Assembly: GCF_003672135.1 (NCBI RefSeq)
Contig: NC_039517.1
Span: 6,355,475-6,419,474 of the forward strand
DNA: 64,000 nucleotides
Direction of reading: 5' to 3'
Source of the DNA: Ooceraea biroi
Taxonomy: Eukaryota; Arthropoda; Insecta; Hymenoptera; Formicidae
Positions 49,001 through 58,146 of the stretch are shown here, piece by piece (the first letter of the stretch is position 1; every line of letters begins with the position of its first letter). The notes beneath the pieces were generated by a model. It had not been told where the DNA came from. It worked only from the letters and a program-made list of their open reading frames with translations, and did not search any database. A program made the translations under genes and the position numbers.

Positions 49001-50613
49001 TCTTGTAGAGCTCATGGTATATATCCGCCATTCGGCCTGCCATTATGTCACAACCTGACGCCGAAAACCGGAGAAATTTATGCTTGGCGTGAATTCGGTG
49101 GAAACTTTAGTCGTGCAGGCCTCGAAGATCGGCCGACGTTTTGCGTGTATCGATTCCTCGTGCTACTGTGGATCTGCGTTTTCTCACCTTCCGTTTTCTA
49201 TTCCGTTTGTAGAACGAAGCCGGCAGAGTGCGAGGGAGTGCCGTGCTCGCAAGAAGCTTAGATATCAGTACCTGGAGGAGCTCGTGGCCGACCGAGAAAA
49301 GGCGGTGCTTGCTCTGCGGAAGGAGCTCGAGATGGTGAGTCATATTCTTAACCCTTTCCATAAACGAATGAATGAGAAGTGGAGAGCTTTCGGGGAAGAT
49401 CGCTCGTGATCTTCTTCCTCGCACACAAATAAGTTCATTAGCAAGAATAAGTTTTGCAACGCGTTGGAGATGAATTTTGATCATGTCGCTTATATTAGTT
49501 CGATATACGTTTATCAGACAAAATATTCTTTAAAATCAACGGAAAGTAGTGATATCTACTTAGTTCTTGTGTGTTCTTGTGTTCTTGAGTGAGTATAACA
49601 AATGAAAATAAAAATCGAAACATGATACAGTTACTTGCGACATAAGAAATTTCTTGTTCTTGAGAAAAATATATTAGACGCGTCAAAGTTTTCTGAATTA
49701 ATTATACGATAAGGCAAAGCGAATTCCTCAATGCTGGAAATCCTATAGTTTCTTCTTTTTCACCACCTTTCTCATCACCTTCCTTAATCTTCTCCCAAAG
49801 GGTGCGAATTGCGTTGCAAAAGTATAAAGTTCGACCAGGATACAAAGATTCGCTCTTTAGTAGTACAACCAAGAATATTACTTGCATTTACATTATTTCT
49901 GCACTCGTAGAACGCGGAGAGGCGCTCGGATTTGTTAGAGTTGCTTGAACCTTTCATATGGTCGCCCGGTAGCGATCTTTATTCTCGCAGGTATCCGTTG
50001 AAAGTTTCTCGGACGGTTAATATCTTTGTACTTTACTAAAATTAACGCATTAGTTTTTCGATCGCATCATACTTTATAAAATATAAATTTCCATATTTCC
50101 GATACTTGAACGAGACATTTTATGGTACTTGAACGCTGGAAGGAACGATAAAAGATAATTGTATTATTGTTCATTGATTATTGATTAATCGAGTTCTCGT
50201 TTCCGTCTCTTCCTCTCCATCGAACTAGACGCTTGTTAACAAAGTGCTCTGAAGACACTTGATATCGAGACCTCCGTCAGAAGCAGTCGTCTCGTTGAAA
50301 AGTTCTTACATCGACGAAACACGGGCATTAACGCAAGAAGAACAGTTGGAAAACCCTGAGACGAGAAACAGTCCCATGTGTCTGTCCACGCAGCCGTTTC
50401 CAAATCCTTTCGATTCTCCCGCAGAACCAGCACACGAGGGACTTAGTACGTACAATGAACGAGATCCGTGGGCGAAACTTACACATCCTTCACACGGGAC
50501 GATTTGTTATTTTTTCGCAGTATCGCCAGTGGTCGCTGGAATTGGACGCTGGACAAGTCCCCGAAGGACTACAGGCGATGCTGGAGAACCTCGGCACGCT
50601 GAAGCGGGAGTAA
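28047..50613 (+). CDS. REPTOR-BP: REPTOR-BP / CREBL2 bZIP transcription factor
   Basis: Four coding exons spread over 22.6 kb: 28047-28085, 45088-45181, 49213-49334 and 50521-50613, GT-AG junctions with phases 0, 1 and 0, giving 115 aa (human CREBL2 is 120 aa). The basic region and start of the zipper (ERSRQSARECRARKKLRYQY, then LEELV) match CREBL2 almost exactly; the lysine/arginine/glycine-rich segment before it (KRGRKPGRKAADR) also fits. In flies the protein pairs with REPTOR to activate stress and starvation genes when TORC1 is inhibited. It acts in the nucleus. The gene is notable for tiny exons and a 17-kb first intron holding a satellite array and several mobile elements. Confidence 0.94.
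28631..28905. mobile_element. 275-bp TTAA-flanked foldback in REPTOR-BP intron 1
   Basis: TTAA at 28627-28630 and 28906-28909. Ends GGGAATGCTGGAGTTGCTAG and its near-complement. It is a shortened relative of 15031-15805: the same inner blocks (AAAATGGAAAAAAGTTAAAA mirrored by TTTTTTCCATTTT) are present with much of the left arm missing. Confidence 0.8.
28912..29103. repeat. left flank duplicate of the satellite array
   Basis: Shares with 33280-33470 the block TTTCGATAATCGCAACCAGC, and further similarity around GTGAATTTC, in the same orientation. The two copies are diverged and bracket the satellite. No coding function is evident. Confidence 0.65.
29280..33187. repeat. 3.9-kb satellite, 13 monomers with higher-order structure
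   Basis: Thirteen copies of a core of about 240 bp containing GCTTTTAGCAGTCGTACGAA, CCTACAAACAGA and ATCTTGATCGTAACCTGCTT. Cores start near 29291, 29572, 29878, 30155, 30433, 30742, 31019, 31334, 31650, 31962, 32274, 32590 and 32902. They are joined by three linkers: A, a hairpin GACTCGGG...CCCGAGTC; B, a long palindrome; C, a hybrid of both. Cores 2-4 and 5-7 form a duplicated three-unit block of 861 bp, marked by a private variant (CAGATGTTATAGATGC) in cores 4 and 7. The last six cores are dimers of about 628 bp with alternating B and C linkers. The array ends within linker sequence at both sides. It lies in REPTOR-BP intron 1. Confidence 0.92.
29758..29874. repeat. 117-bp near-perfect palindrome (first of five in the satellite)
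   Basis: Arms of about 52 bp (GGACATATTTTAGTGTTAAA onwards, mirrored ahead of ATGTCC) around a loop of about 12 bases containing GAATTC. The other four are at about 30623-30739, 31527-31643, 32153-32269 and 32779-32895, all of the same length. Confidence 0.85.
33280..33470. repeat. right flank duplicate of the satellite array
   Basis: Partner of 28912-29103. It begins about 90 bp after the last satellite base, in the same orientation, and shares TTTCGATAATCGCAACCAGC and a following region of partial identity. Confidence 0.65.
33471..34310. promoter_or_regulatory. CpG-rich block in REPTOR-BP intron 1
   Basis: About 840 bp of strongly CpG-rich sequence, unlike the AT-rich DNA on its right. 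Long frames open on both strands are explained by composition. An ATG in good context (CAAAATGGC, 33560) opens a 22-codon frame ending GAG before GTGCGG at 33626, in the same phase as exon 2 of REPTOR-BP. It could be an alternative promoter and first exon; the donor is weak. Confidence 0.3.
34311..36339. other. AT-rich intronic stretch, nothing recognised
   Basis: Only short unrelated open frames. No repeat ends, RNA genes or regulatory motifs that I could support. Part of REPTOR-BP intron 1. Confidence 0.5.
36340..37006. mobile_element. AT-rich element with short terminal inverted repeats
   Basis: Starts TACACAGTAAAAAATAAAAT and ends AATTTTTAACGGTGTA, giving an imperfect terminal inverted repeat of about 15 bp. 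The interior is very AT-rich with many TTAACAT-like blocks in both orientations and no coding potential. No clear target duplication, so the assignment to a DNA transposon family is tentative. Confidence 0.5.
37007..40033. other. intronic stretch without supported genes
   Basis: A CT/TC tract lies at about 37780-37812. Open frames of 147-175 codons near 37.4-38.5 kb overlap frames on the other strand and have no recognisable domain. Part of REPTOR-BP intron 1. Confidence 0.5.
40034..40944. mobile_element. 911-bp TA-flanked inverted-repeat element
   Basis: Starts GAGGAAAGTCCCCGATTATG and the complement of the right end reads GAGGAGAATCCCCTATTATG, a terminal inverted repeat of about 26 bp with 3-4 mismatches. 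TA is present on both sides (40032-40033 and 40945-40946), consistent with the Tc1/mariner/pogo superfamily. The interior is AT-rich and the only open frame (74 codons) is unrecognised, so this is probably non-autonomous. Confidence 0.65.
40947..45087. other. 3' part of REPTOR-BP intron 1
   Basis: No supported gene. Contains a 33-bp tandem duplication (listed separately). Frames of up to 160 codons near 43.6-44.6 kb are open on both strands without recognisable domains. Confidence 0.5.
41725..41790. repeat. 33-bp tandem duplication
   Basis: Units 41725-41757 and 41758-41790, each beginning CGAGAATACTTGCC, differ at two positions. Confidence 0.85.
45088..45181 (+). CDS. REPTOR-BP: REPTOR-BP exon 2, basic linker
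   Basis: Acceptor TTTATGTGCAG, donor GTAAGT. Encodes a glycine-, arginine- and lysine-rich segment ending DMKAKL, which continues into the bZIP exon as KLERSR, as in CREBL2. Confidence 0.9.
45665..46950 (+). mobile_element. mariner transposon in REPTOR-BP intron 2
   Basis: 1286 bp between TA duplications (45663-45664 and 46951-46952). Terminal inverted repeats begin TTGGGTCGTCCGGAAAGTTC and appear perfect over about 30 bp. The transposase has a one-base frameshift only. The clean ends, perfect repeats and near-intact gene make it the youngest-looking mariner here. It lies 0.5 kb after REPTOR-BP exon 2, in the same orientation as the host gene. Confidence 0.95.
45849..46876 (+). pseudogene. 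mariner transposase with one-base frameshift
   Basis: The frame opens at ATG 45849 (MEENKEHFRHLMLFYYRKGK, the N terminus of mellifera/capitata-type mariners). It runs through the WVPHNLAEK motif and then hits TAA at 46224-46226 because an A-run is one base short; the other half begins at the overlapping ATG (46226). Helix-turn-helix residues lie in the first part, and the triad VTGDEKWI, HQDNARPHVS and APSDFHLFRSLQ in the second. All three catalytic aspartates are intact. No other lesion was seen. Confidence 0.94.
46953..49212. other. REPTOR-BP intron 2 after the mariner
   Basis: Mixed GC- and AT-rich DNA. Open frames are short, lie on both strands and match nothing known. No further element ends recognised. 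Confidence 0.5.
49213..49334 (+). CDS. REPTOR-BP: REPTOR-BP exon 3, bZIP
   Basis: Acceptor CCGTTTGTAG, donor GTGAGT. Carries the DNA-contacting basic region and most of the leucine zipper (hydrophobic positions at L65, L68, V76, L79 and L83 of the protein). Confidence 0.95.
50521..50613 (+). CDS. REPTOR-BP: REPTOR-BP exon 4, C terminus
   Basis: Acceptor TTTTTTCGCAG. Begins YRQW, corresponding to the YKQW that follows the zipper in CREBL2, and ends LGTLKRE before TAA. The long serine-rich tail of vertebrate CREBL2 is absent. Confidence 0.9.
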   Translation, partial: YRQWSLELDAGQVPEGLQAMLENLGTLKRE

Positions 50614-52645
50614 CCCAGTAGCGACTAATCCAGCAGCAAGACAAAGAAGTGGGGAATAAGGAAGTCACGTGGATCGAGCCGTTCCATTTACCTTGTTTCT
50701 GCGATTGAAACCATAGTCGAGCTTACTTTCCGTCTTCTCTTCTCTTTCTCTGTCTTCTTTCGCAGTTATTCGAGACTATTGGAAGTAATTGGTCAGTGAA
50801 TTCAAAATTTGCCTTTCTTATTGGGTTACGTTGCATTTCGTGGTTGGACACAGGTACTCCTGTGGAGAGAGAAAGATTTTTTCTTCTATCTTCTGTCGAC
50901 TCTTTCATAAAAGGTAGGAATCGTCGTTCTCGATTACCTCATTACCTCACGCGTTATCCTTTTTGTACGTACGTTTTGTTATCGCGAGTCGTTAAGTTGA
51001 TCCATATTTTTTTATTCTCGTTGGTTAAGAGAGCATCGATCGATTGGTAATCGGTCGGCTGTCTACGGCCTCACGCTTGAGATGTACCTCCCTGGCACGA
51101 TCAGGAAGTAATTGTAGATATATCAGTGTTACGCCTCTCGAAGGGAAAGACGGTCGTTGTGTATTATAGAAAGTCTATATTCAGTATTGTCTGTTCAGAG
51201 AGTGTCGTTACGGGAACTATTCTCGTTGATCGTTTGCCGATTCATTTGAACTTTACCGACATACGGTCTTCTCGTACCGTGCAGAAATCATCGTCTTGTA
51301 CAAATTAGCTCGATTACAAAAGTTGATTGGTACATGTGTACGAAAGAGTCTAATAGCCAAATAAAACCGATATTTTTCAATGAAACTTATCTCTTCCACG
51401 TTACCTCCTCCACTCTCTTTAATTCTCCTTTAATATGACGAAATAAAATTGCAGAAATTTTTGGAATTATTTCCTTTCTCCCTTCAAAATGTGTGATGGC
51501 ATCTGCGCTAGGCAAGAGTATTACCTTCCATCGAGCGGAATTTTTTCAGCGTCGCGCGCAAGGAATGCATGTCCGTCGGCGTTATTTCGAAATTGCATTT
51601 TGGACACTGCGATATTCGTCGCGCTTTAGTGCAACGAGAATTTGCATATATTGTCGTGAAATATGCTGGGCTATGAAATCTCCGTTCCGGTTTACGTAGA
51701 TTGCTACATATTCACCGTCGATATCGTCTCTTTGCGTTCACTCGATATCACTGGCTGGTCTGTTGAAAAAAAGCTAAAATTACTACATAGATCCGATCCG
51801 ATCGTCGTGCGATCGCATTCGGCAATTTTAAACGAATTTCATTACCTATGTAATTTTAGCGCTCGGAATTTTTAATCAACTTGAGCATTACAGACGAGCT
51901 TAATGTTACCATTTAATAATAAATGTTATAACAGCCTTACAAGCTGACGTAATATTAATTCAATTCCACGGAAGGGATGATCCATTTCAATAATTTCATT
52001 TTATACCCTTTTTGGAGCAAGTTTTTCTGTATTGCATGAAAGGTAAGTGAGTATCAGACTGATTTATTCAAATATTTAACTGTACCTCACATTTCGAAAC
52101 GCTCGAAAGCTGTGCAATTGATACGAATAAAAAGGCCGTGATAGAAAGAGCGAGCGTTAAATTCGTGCGTTACTTTGGGGAGTTTTTGCGAAATATGACA
52201 ACGTCCATAAATCACTGCTTCATCGCGATGCACGCAAAATCGCGCTTCACAATCACCATGAAACAAAAGATATTGATTTTATCACGTTTTTCACACACAA
52301 CATGGCTCGCAATCTTGCCTGCGGAATAGAAATAGCGAAAAAAGGAGTCGCTTTTCTCGCCATGGGTTCAATAAATCAGCGTGTTAGTCGGAGTGTAAGG
52401 TTGAAATATTGCCCCGTAAATATCAAATTGTACCAAAGTACCGCGTAAAGAACTGCGCGCTTCACATTATTATTAAGCTTGCTGCTTTGCAGCGCTAAGA
52501 ATGGACTTGTTATTATAAAAATGAACAAAATAACGGTGTACATAATGTCTACACCGACCACGAAATTTTCAAACGAGGAATAATATACGGATCAAAACCG
52601 TTCGGCAAATTATTTATTGCGTGACTGTAATAATAACAGTGAAAA
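50614..52645 (+). other. REPTOR-BP 3' untranslated region and flank
   Basis: A canonical poly(A) signal lies about 750 bases after the stop (listed separately). Beyond it the DNA is AT-rich without supported features up to the next mariner. Confidence 0.5.
51360..51365 (+). terminator. probable REPTOR-BP polyadenylation signal
   Basis: AATAAA, the first clear canonical hexamer that I noticed after the stop codon at 50611-50613, followed by AT- and T-rich DNA. Confidence 0.5.
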
Positions 52646-52647
52646 TA

Positions 52648-53922
52648 TTGGGTCATTAAGTATGAAACTTTACAAATAGAACATAAACTTTTGCATTTTT
52701 TGGCACATGGACATGATTTATTTTCAATCGAAGTATGCGCCCATGTTATCTACACACTTCTGCCATTTTAGTGGTAGTTGGTCTATGCCTCTACTATAGA
52801 AGCCAGGAGTACGGGAATCGATGAAGTCGCGGAAGGCTGTTTCGACTGCCTGTTGAGAATTGAACAATTTTCCCACCAACAAGTTGTCCAAATTCCGGAA
52901 GAAGTGGTAGTTGGTAGGTGATAGATCTGGTGAACATGGTGGATGACGGGGAGTTTCCAATTCCAACTCCTGTAGCTTTGCCACGGTCAGTCGTGCAGTG
53001 TGCGGTCGAGCATTGTCATGCAACAGCATTGGCATTGACCGATTGACCAATTTCGGTTGTTTAATAGCAAGTTGTTGCATCATTTCGTCCAGTTGCTTGC
53101 AATATACTTCAGCCGTTATCGATGTACCAGGTTTCATAAAGTTGTAGTAGATAACACCTGACCTGGACCACCAAACAGTCACCATAAGCTTCTTCTGTGT
53201 AATGTTGGGTTTCGCGTGATGTCTCGGTGGTTCATCAGCGTTCAACCACTGATGTGAGCGTTTACGATTGTCCACTTTTCATCGCAGGTCACAATTCGAT
53301 TCAAAAAGATTCATTTTTGTGACGGGAAAGCAAAGAAAGGGAAGCCTCTAGACGTTGCGCCTGCTGCGCATCGGTCAATTCGTGCGGGACCCATTTGTCC
53401 AACTTCTTTATCTTACCAATTGCAGCTAAATGAACCAATATGGTGAGTATGGAAACATTGAATATCGATGCCAATTCACGTGTACTTTGAGATGGATCGG
53501 ACTCTACTACGGCTCTCAAGTGATCATTATCCACCTTCGTCTTTGGTCTTCCACGTGGCTCATTAGCGAGGCTGAAATCTCCATCTCTGAAGTTTTTGAA
53601 CCAATTGCCCACCGTTGCTTTAGTAGTTGAACCTTCACCAAATACAGCGTTGATATTACGAGCTGTCTCCGACACTGTGGTTCCACGGCGGAACTCATAT
53701 TCATAAATCACACGAATTTTGGACTTTTCCATAGTTCTGTAAAAAAGAATCCACCAATAAAACTAATGAAGATATTTGAACAAACAAATATGACATTTGA
53801 AGAGCGAACATACATCTATCACACTAACCTAACCTGATACTGACGTCTGGCGCCAAATTTGAGATAACAAATGTTAAAGATGGCGCTTTTACATTTGTAA
53901 AGTTTCATACTTAATGACCCAA
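52648..53922 (-). mobile_element. mariner transposon, cecropia/Hsmar1-like
   Basis: 1275 bp with perfect terminal inverted repeats of about 30 bp (TTGGGTCATTAAGTATGAAA) and TA on each side (52646-52647 and 53923-53924). The single transposase gene reads on the minus strand and carries at least two lesions. Confidence 0.94.
52724..53732 (-). pseudogene. mariner transposase, frameshifted, with third catalytic Asp changed to Asn
   Basis: The N-terminal half (53732-53301) starts MEKSKIRVIYEYEFRRGTTV and includes the WVPHELTD linker motif. A T-run one base short creates an early stop at NESF, and about ten bases are missing just after the CDEKW motif. Reading resumes through LLHDNARPHTARLTV to the end. 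The third catalytic motif reads SPTNYHFF: codon AAC (plus-strand 52910-52912) where active mariners have GAC. The same Asp-to-Asn state is known from the transposase domain of human SETMAR. The frame lesions alone should inactivate this copy. Confidence 0.93.
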
Positions 53923-54175
53923 TAATAGCAAAATATAGTATATACGATTTAGAAAACAAGTATCTATCTAAAGCAAATCTTTTTGCTTTACTCGATGGAG
54001 CAGTTCATAATTATCTAACAGCATGTACAAGCACCGACTAAAATGGTGTCCCGAATATTGGAATAACAGCTGAAAGACATTACCGGGTATCAGTGATACC
54101 GTATCATCTCTGCTATTGCTGCCTCTTTCTTTTTTACTTTTTTCTCTTGTGTAGACAAGAATTTCAGTCTCACGC

Positions 54176-54864
54176 AACACTCGAGTTGCTTTTTTTTTTT
54201 GAACGTTGTTTATTTAGACCTTTATACCATTACATTTGATTACAAATAATAAACAAAATTTCTTCCGTTACAAATGAATTATGCTTCTGCGGGCATCTAA
54301 GGCACTCTCGGAAGACGTACACTGTATGTGATTTAATAACTTATAGCGTAAATGTATTAATGTGAGTACAATAACTAGGGCTGCGTTATGATATAATCGT
54401 TCTGATGTTTCGCCAATAAAAAAAGGTTGTGCCCAAAACATTTGGCAGACTTATTTCTTACGAGTGGTTTTTGTAAAATTTAAATAAATATTATGAATAT
54501 ATATATCGTCATTTGACGGGACTTGTTCGCTAGATGGGTGTTAGCCACCAATATTTCTTTGCATTTAAGCGGTGGGTATCCTTTCTATCACGTGTCGCAC
54601 ATACGAAGCTGTATTTGAGGTCGTTTCCGTCCACCGAGCAGTCTGTTCGGGGTTCGAAATTAAGTTCTTTGTTTCTTTTGTGCCTTTTTGCGTGATAGAT
54701 TGTCGGGATATTATTTTTATCTTGGATATAGTTGTTAACGTCTAAATAAAGAAACGCTTCAGGGGGCACGAATCTCGTTTTAATCGTCCTTTCAAAATAT
54801 TCGGGGTTCGGATATAGTGCGCTATTGATTAAATTATTGTTAGTAATGTAACACTCGAGTCGCT
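54176..54864 (-). pseudogene. 5'-truncated retrocopy with poly(A) and target duplication
   Basis: A 15-bp direct repeat (AACACTCGAGTTGCT at 54176-54190 and AACACTCGAGTCGCT at 54850-54864, one mismatch) flanks an insert that, read on the minus strand, contains about 105 codons of open frame to a stop at 54530-54532, about 320 bases of 3' untranslated sequence, AATAAA (54214-54209) and a run of about ten A directly before the duplication. This is the anatomy of LINE-mediated retroposition of a polyadenylated RNA. The encoded C terminus (including RFVPPEAFLYLDVNNYIQ and NAKKYWWLTPI) is not a family I recognise; it could be a host gene or the tail of a retrotransposon. Confidence 0.75.
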
Positions 54865-56402
54865 CGACGCGCTTGTGTGTACGTCTCGCGCGCGACCGCG
54901 GGACACCATTTTAGCCTGTACAAATATAATTAGACGCATGGGCATATAGTTTATTGATCCATTCCACTCCGCGTTACACCTGCGAAATTAAAACGACGTC
55001 TTTTTCGCGAACGGCGTAATCGTCTCGTATTTTCTACGTTGTTTCCAACAGATCTCATTCCAAGCTCATTCGAGCTCTCGGTAGGTGCCCTGCGAAGAGC
55101 ATTAGCGGCACTTGCTCGGATCGTAAAAGACTGGCAGGTGCACGCATCTGCACACGCATCTCTCTCTTTCTCTCTCGCGTCGGCAGATAACGACACGCAA
55201 TTCCGCGCACCATAAACCGCGGACATTCAATTTTGTTCTCGTGGAAACGCGCGTTCTTGCCGGATGGACGGACAGACGAACGAAAACGGGCGGACGCGTT
55301 GGGTGCAGTGTTCATAAAGTACAGTGTTGCGGTGTGAAAAACTGGCCGCTACGTTTGGGGATGCGGAAATAAGGAGAAAAAATATGGCTATTCAGCGGAC
55401 CGAGAAAATACTTGCGACCCGCCCGCTCTCGACTCTTCTCTTTCGTTCTCGTGACATACGGAATTTTTCCGATAGCTTCGTGTCCGAATACGTTTTCGGG
55501 TTGGTTTTTCCTTCCGTTCTTTCCGTCCATTCCACGCGGTTGCGAGGTAGCAAGGAATCGCATGAAAGAGAGATGTGCTTTTATGTGAAACGATGTATAC
55601 TTATACTATATGATAATACCTTGTCATAATTATTTAAATACCGCCTAAAAGCGTCCCTGATTTTACCGATTCATAGGTTTGCCCGTATATTTGTCTTAAA
55701 GAATTTGTGGTTGACATCTAATCGATGGAACGGTAAAGGGAAGAATAAGTAAACGGAAGCTATTTTTCGAGGTAAGCGTCGCAGAAAGCCCGACAACGTG
55801 AGCTGAGAAACGACAAGTAACTTTATCTCCGCATCTTACCGAGTACGACAACTGCATTGTCGGATATTGCAATTTCTACATGTATTTGTGTGTGAAAATA
55901 TTGAGTTGATTAGAAAATCCCTTCGGAGAAAAATAAAAGGCAAAATTTCCGAAATGAGAAATCCGATTTTTTTATTAACCCGATATTAAATATGTGCGGC
56001 TTTTTGTCTATTTTGTCTATAGTTTATTGTTCCTATTCTCCTTATGTCTAACGTTTTCGTCAGCAATATTTGTTTCTGAACGCGTTCTGCTTTTCCGCCC
56101 AGCGCGAGGCGCTCATTTCTTCGAGAGAGTTCATAGAGTAAGCTGTGTGCGATTACTTTAACAAAGAGATACATTTTCGTTTCCTTTTTACGAGTGCAAA
56201 GTCTTTTCCTACGTTTATCTTTTCTATTTGCCCAGATAAATCTCTCTTTTCTCGGATTAATATTGATTCAGACACTTATGAATGTAACTGAATATTAAAA
56301 CAAATTACCGTACACAAGTAACAACGTTTTTAGATATATATTTCCATTATTTCTGACAGTTACGAAAATTATGTCGAATGTTTTCTTCGTGATAGAAAAA
56401 TT
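54865..56402. other. stretch without supported genes
   Basis: GC-rich to about 55.3 kb, with short open frames on both strands, then AT-rich. Nothing recognised. Confidence 0.5.
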
Positions 56403-56435
56403 GGTAATTATGTACTTTAACGGACCCAGCCCCGA

Positions 56436-56487
56436 TGACCTTGACCTTGACATATGTTGTCAAGGTCACCCTCCTGAGTGACCTTGA
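56436..56487. promoter_or_regulatory. four TCAAGGTCA-type sites, left arm
   Basis: TGACCTTGA at 56436-56444, 56442-56450 (overlapping) and 56479-56487, and TCAAGGTCA at 56460-56468. This nonamer is the consensus bound by FTZ-F1/SF-1 and ERR-type monomeric nuclear receptors. Binding is inferred from sequence only. Confidence 0.6.
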
Positions 56488-57172
56488 AGAAGTTTTAGCC
56501 GTCGCTCGTTGTTTGTTAAAAAGTTATAAACAAAGAAAGTTTAATGATTTCGCACGAATTTTTAGCTGTCCACGTGAAGCAAGAACATGATACTGACATA
56601 TATTACAAAGGTTACCTTCCCGAATAACCCGCACTAGGTTTTAGTCGTCGATCGTTGTTTATGAAAAAGTTATTAACAAAAGAAATTTCGAAAATATAGT
56701 AGTTATTTTGAAAGAATATTGAATATTGAAAGATATAAACGACGAATATGTATATGAACGAAGAAAGGAAAGTCATTTAAAGCAGTGAATTGTTAATATA
56801 TAGAATAGTTTCTTTTAATATAAGTACAAAGTATTCTTCACTTTAACCAAAAGCACAAACAGTTAAATACAAAGTATTCTCTGCTTTAACTTAACCTAAC
56901 CTAAGCTAAAATTCCATCACATATACTCTTTCGTAAACGTATATGGTATCGTAAAATTATGCTTTATTCATTAAACATTTTTGTTAATAACTTTTTAACA
57001 AACAACGAGCGAAGGGTGAAACCTAGTGCGGGTTATTCAGGAAGGTGACCTTTGTAATATATGTCAAACTCAAGTCCTTGCTTCACGTGGACAGCTGAAA
57101 ATTCGTGCAAAATTATTAAACTTCTTTTGTTAATAACTTTTTAATAAACAACGAGCGACGGCTAAAACCTCT

Positions 57173-57224
57173 TCAAGGTCACTCAGGAGGGTGACCTTGA
57201 CAACATATGTCAAGGTCAAGGTCA
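57173..57224. promoter_or_regulatory. four TCAAGGTCA-type sites, right arm
   Basis: TCAAGGTCA at 57173-57181, 57210-57218 and 57216-57224 (overlapping), and TGACCTTGA at 57192-57200; the mirror image of the left-arm cluster. Confidence 0.6.
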
Positions 57225-57257
57225 TCGGGGCTGGGTCCGTTAAAGTACATAATTACC

Positions 57258-58144
57258 GAAAAATTTGACTTGAGAATCGTATGAGTTATTATTCGATGTC
57301 GAAACACTTGAGATATATCAGAGATGTCCTGCACGTGTTTATCTTCATGTACCTTGAAAAATCGACGCTTTCCGAGATGTTGCTCGAACGTCAATTATTT
57401 CGTGGAAAAGATATATTTCTAAATCGATAATTTATTTTATCCGAACAGGCCTTGCCGCGAATAAATGTTTCTCAATATTAAATAAACGAGGTGGTTTGCA
57501 TGCCAGTATCCTGTTCGGATCCTGGAAATGTTCACTTTTTGTAATGCATTGTTTCGCGTTATTCAAAGACACAAATTCCGCATATAAATGTCTGCAATAG
57601 AAGCGCGCTCGCGATCATGTATGAAATATATGCCGGCATATAAATTATGCATGAAATTATGTAGGCTTACGGAGAAGTGCTGTTTCTCTCTTATTTATGA
57701 AGCTGTACCGTGTGTCTTCTTTTAGAGCCATCGCGGACATAAAATAAAGCAGTAACGCATATGGATATGGCACACGATGTTTTATTTTTCGAATATCAAA
57801 GACTATATTGAATAATAAAAACAGCCTATGTATAACGTGCTTTGTAAACATAATGTACAGTGTATATTTTATAAAGTACAATATACGCGCGGATCAGAAT
57901 TCAACACATGATGACGCTTGTTTCCTCTGTTTTGATTTAATATATATGTCAGTATAGAAAAACGTTCTTCTAAACTCGAGATTTAATCAACAGTATCATC
58001 GAATTGTAAATATACTCGAATCGTTCACGTGAAGTCACACCTCATTAGGTCATTTTTCATTTAGAGGCGACGAAGTGCGTATTTCTCTCCCTGTAACGTA
58101 GCCGCTCTCATGATTCTCACAATGAGTTTCAAGATAAAGTTATA
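57258..58144. other. AT-rich spacer
   Basis: No gene, repeat or RNA recognised. Confidence 0.5.
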
Positions 58145-58146
58145 TA

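Larger units (their letters stand above)
56403..57257. mobile_element. 855-bp foldback with nuclear-receptor-type sites
   Basis: Left end GGTAATTATGTACTTTAACG, right end its complement, with long inverted arms (outer 140 bp nearly identical, for example GGACCCAGCCCCGATGACCT). A second inner pair of arms near 56560-56690 and 56990-57090 is more diverged (GGTTACCTTCCCGAATAACC and its near-complement). TTAA occurs 14 bp inside each end, so the true ends could be either. No coding capacity. Confidence 0.75.
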
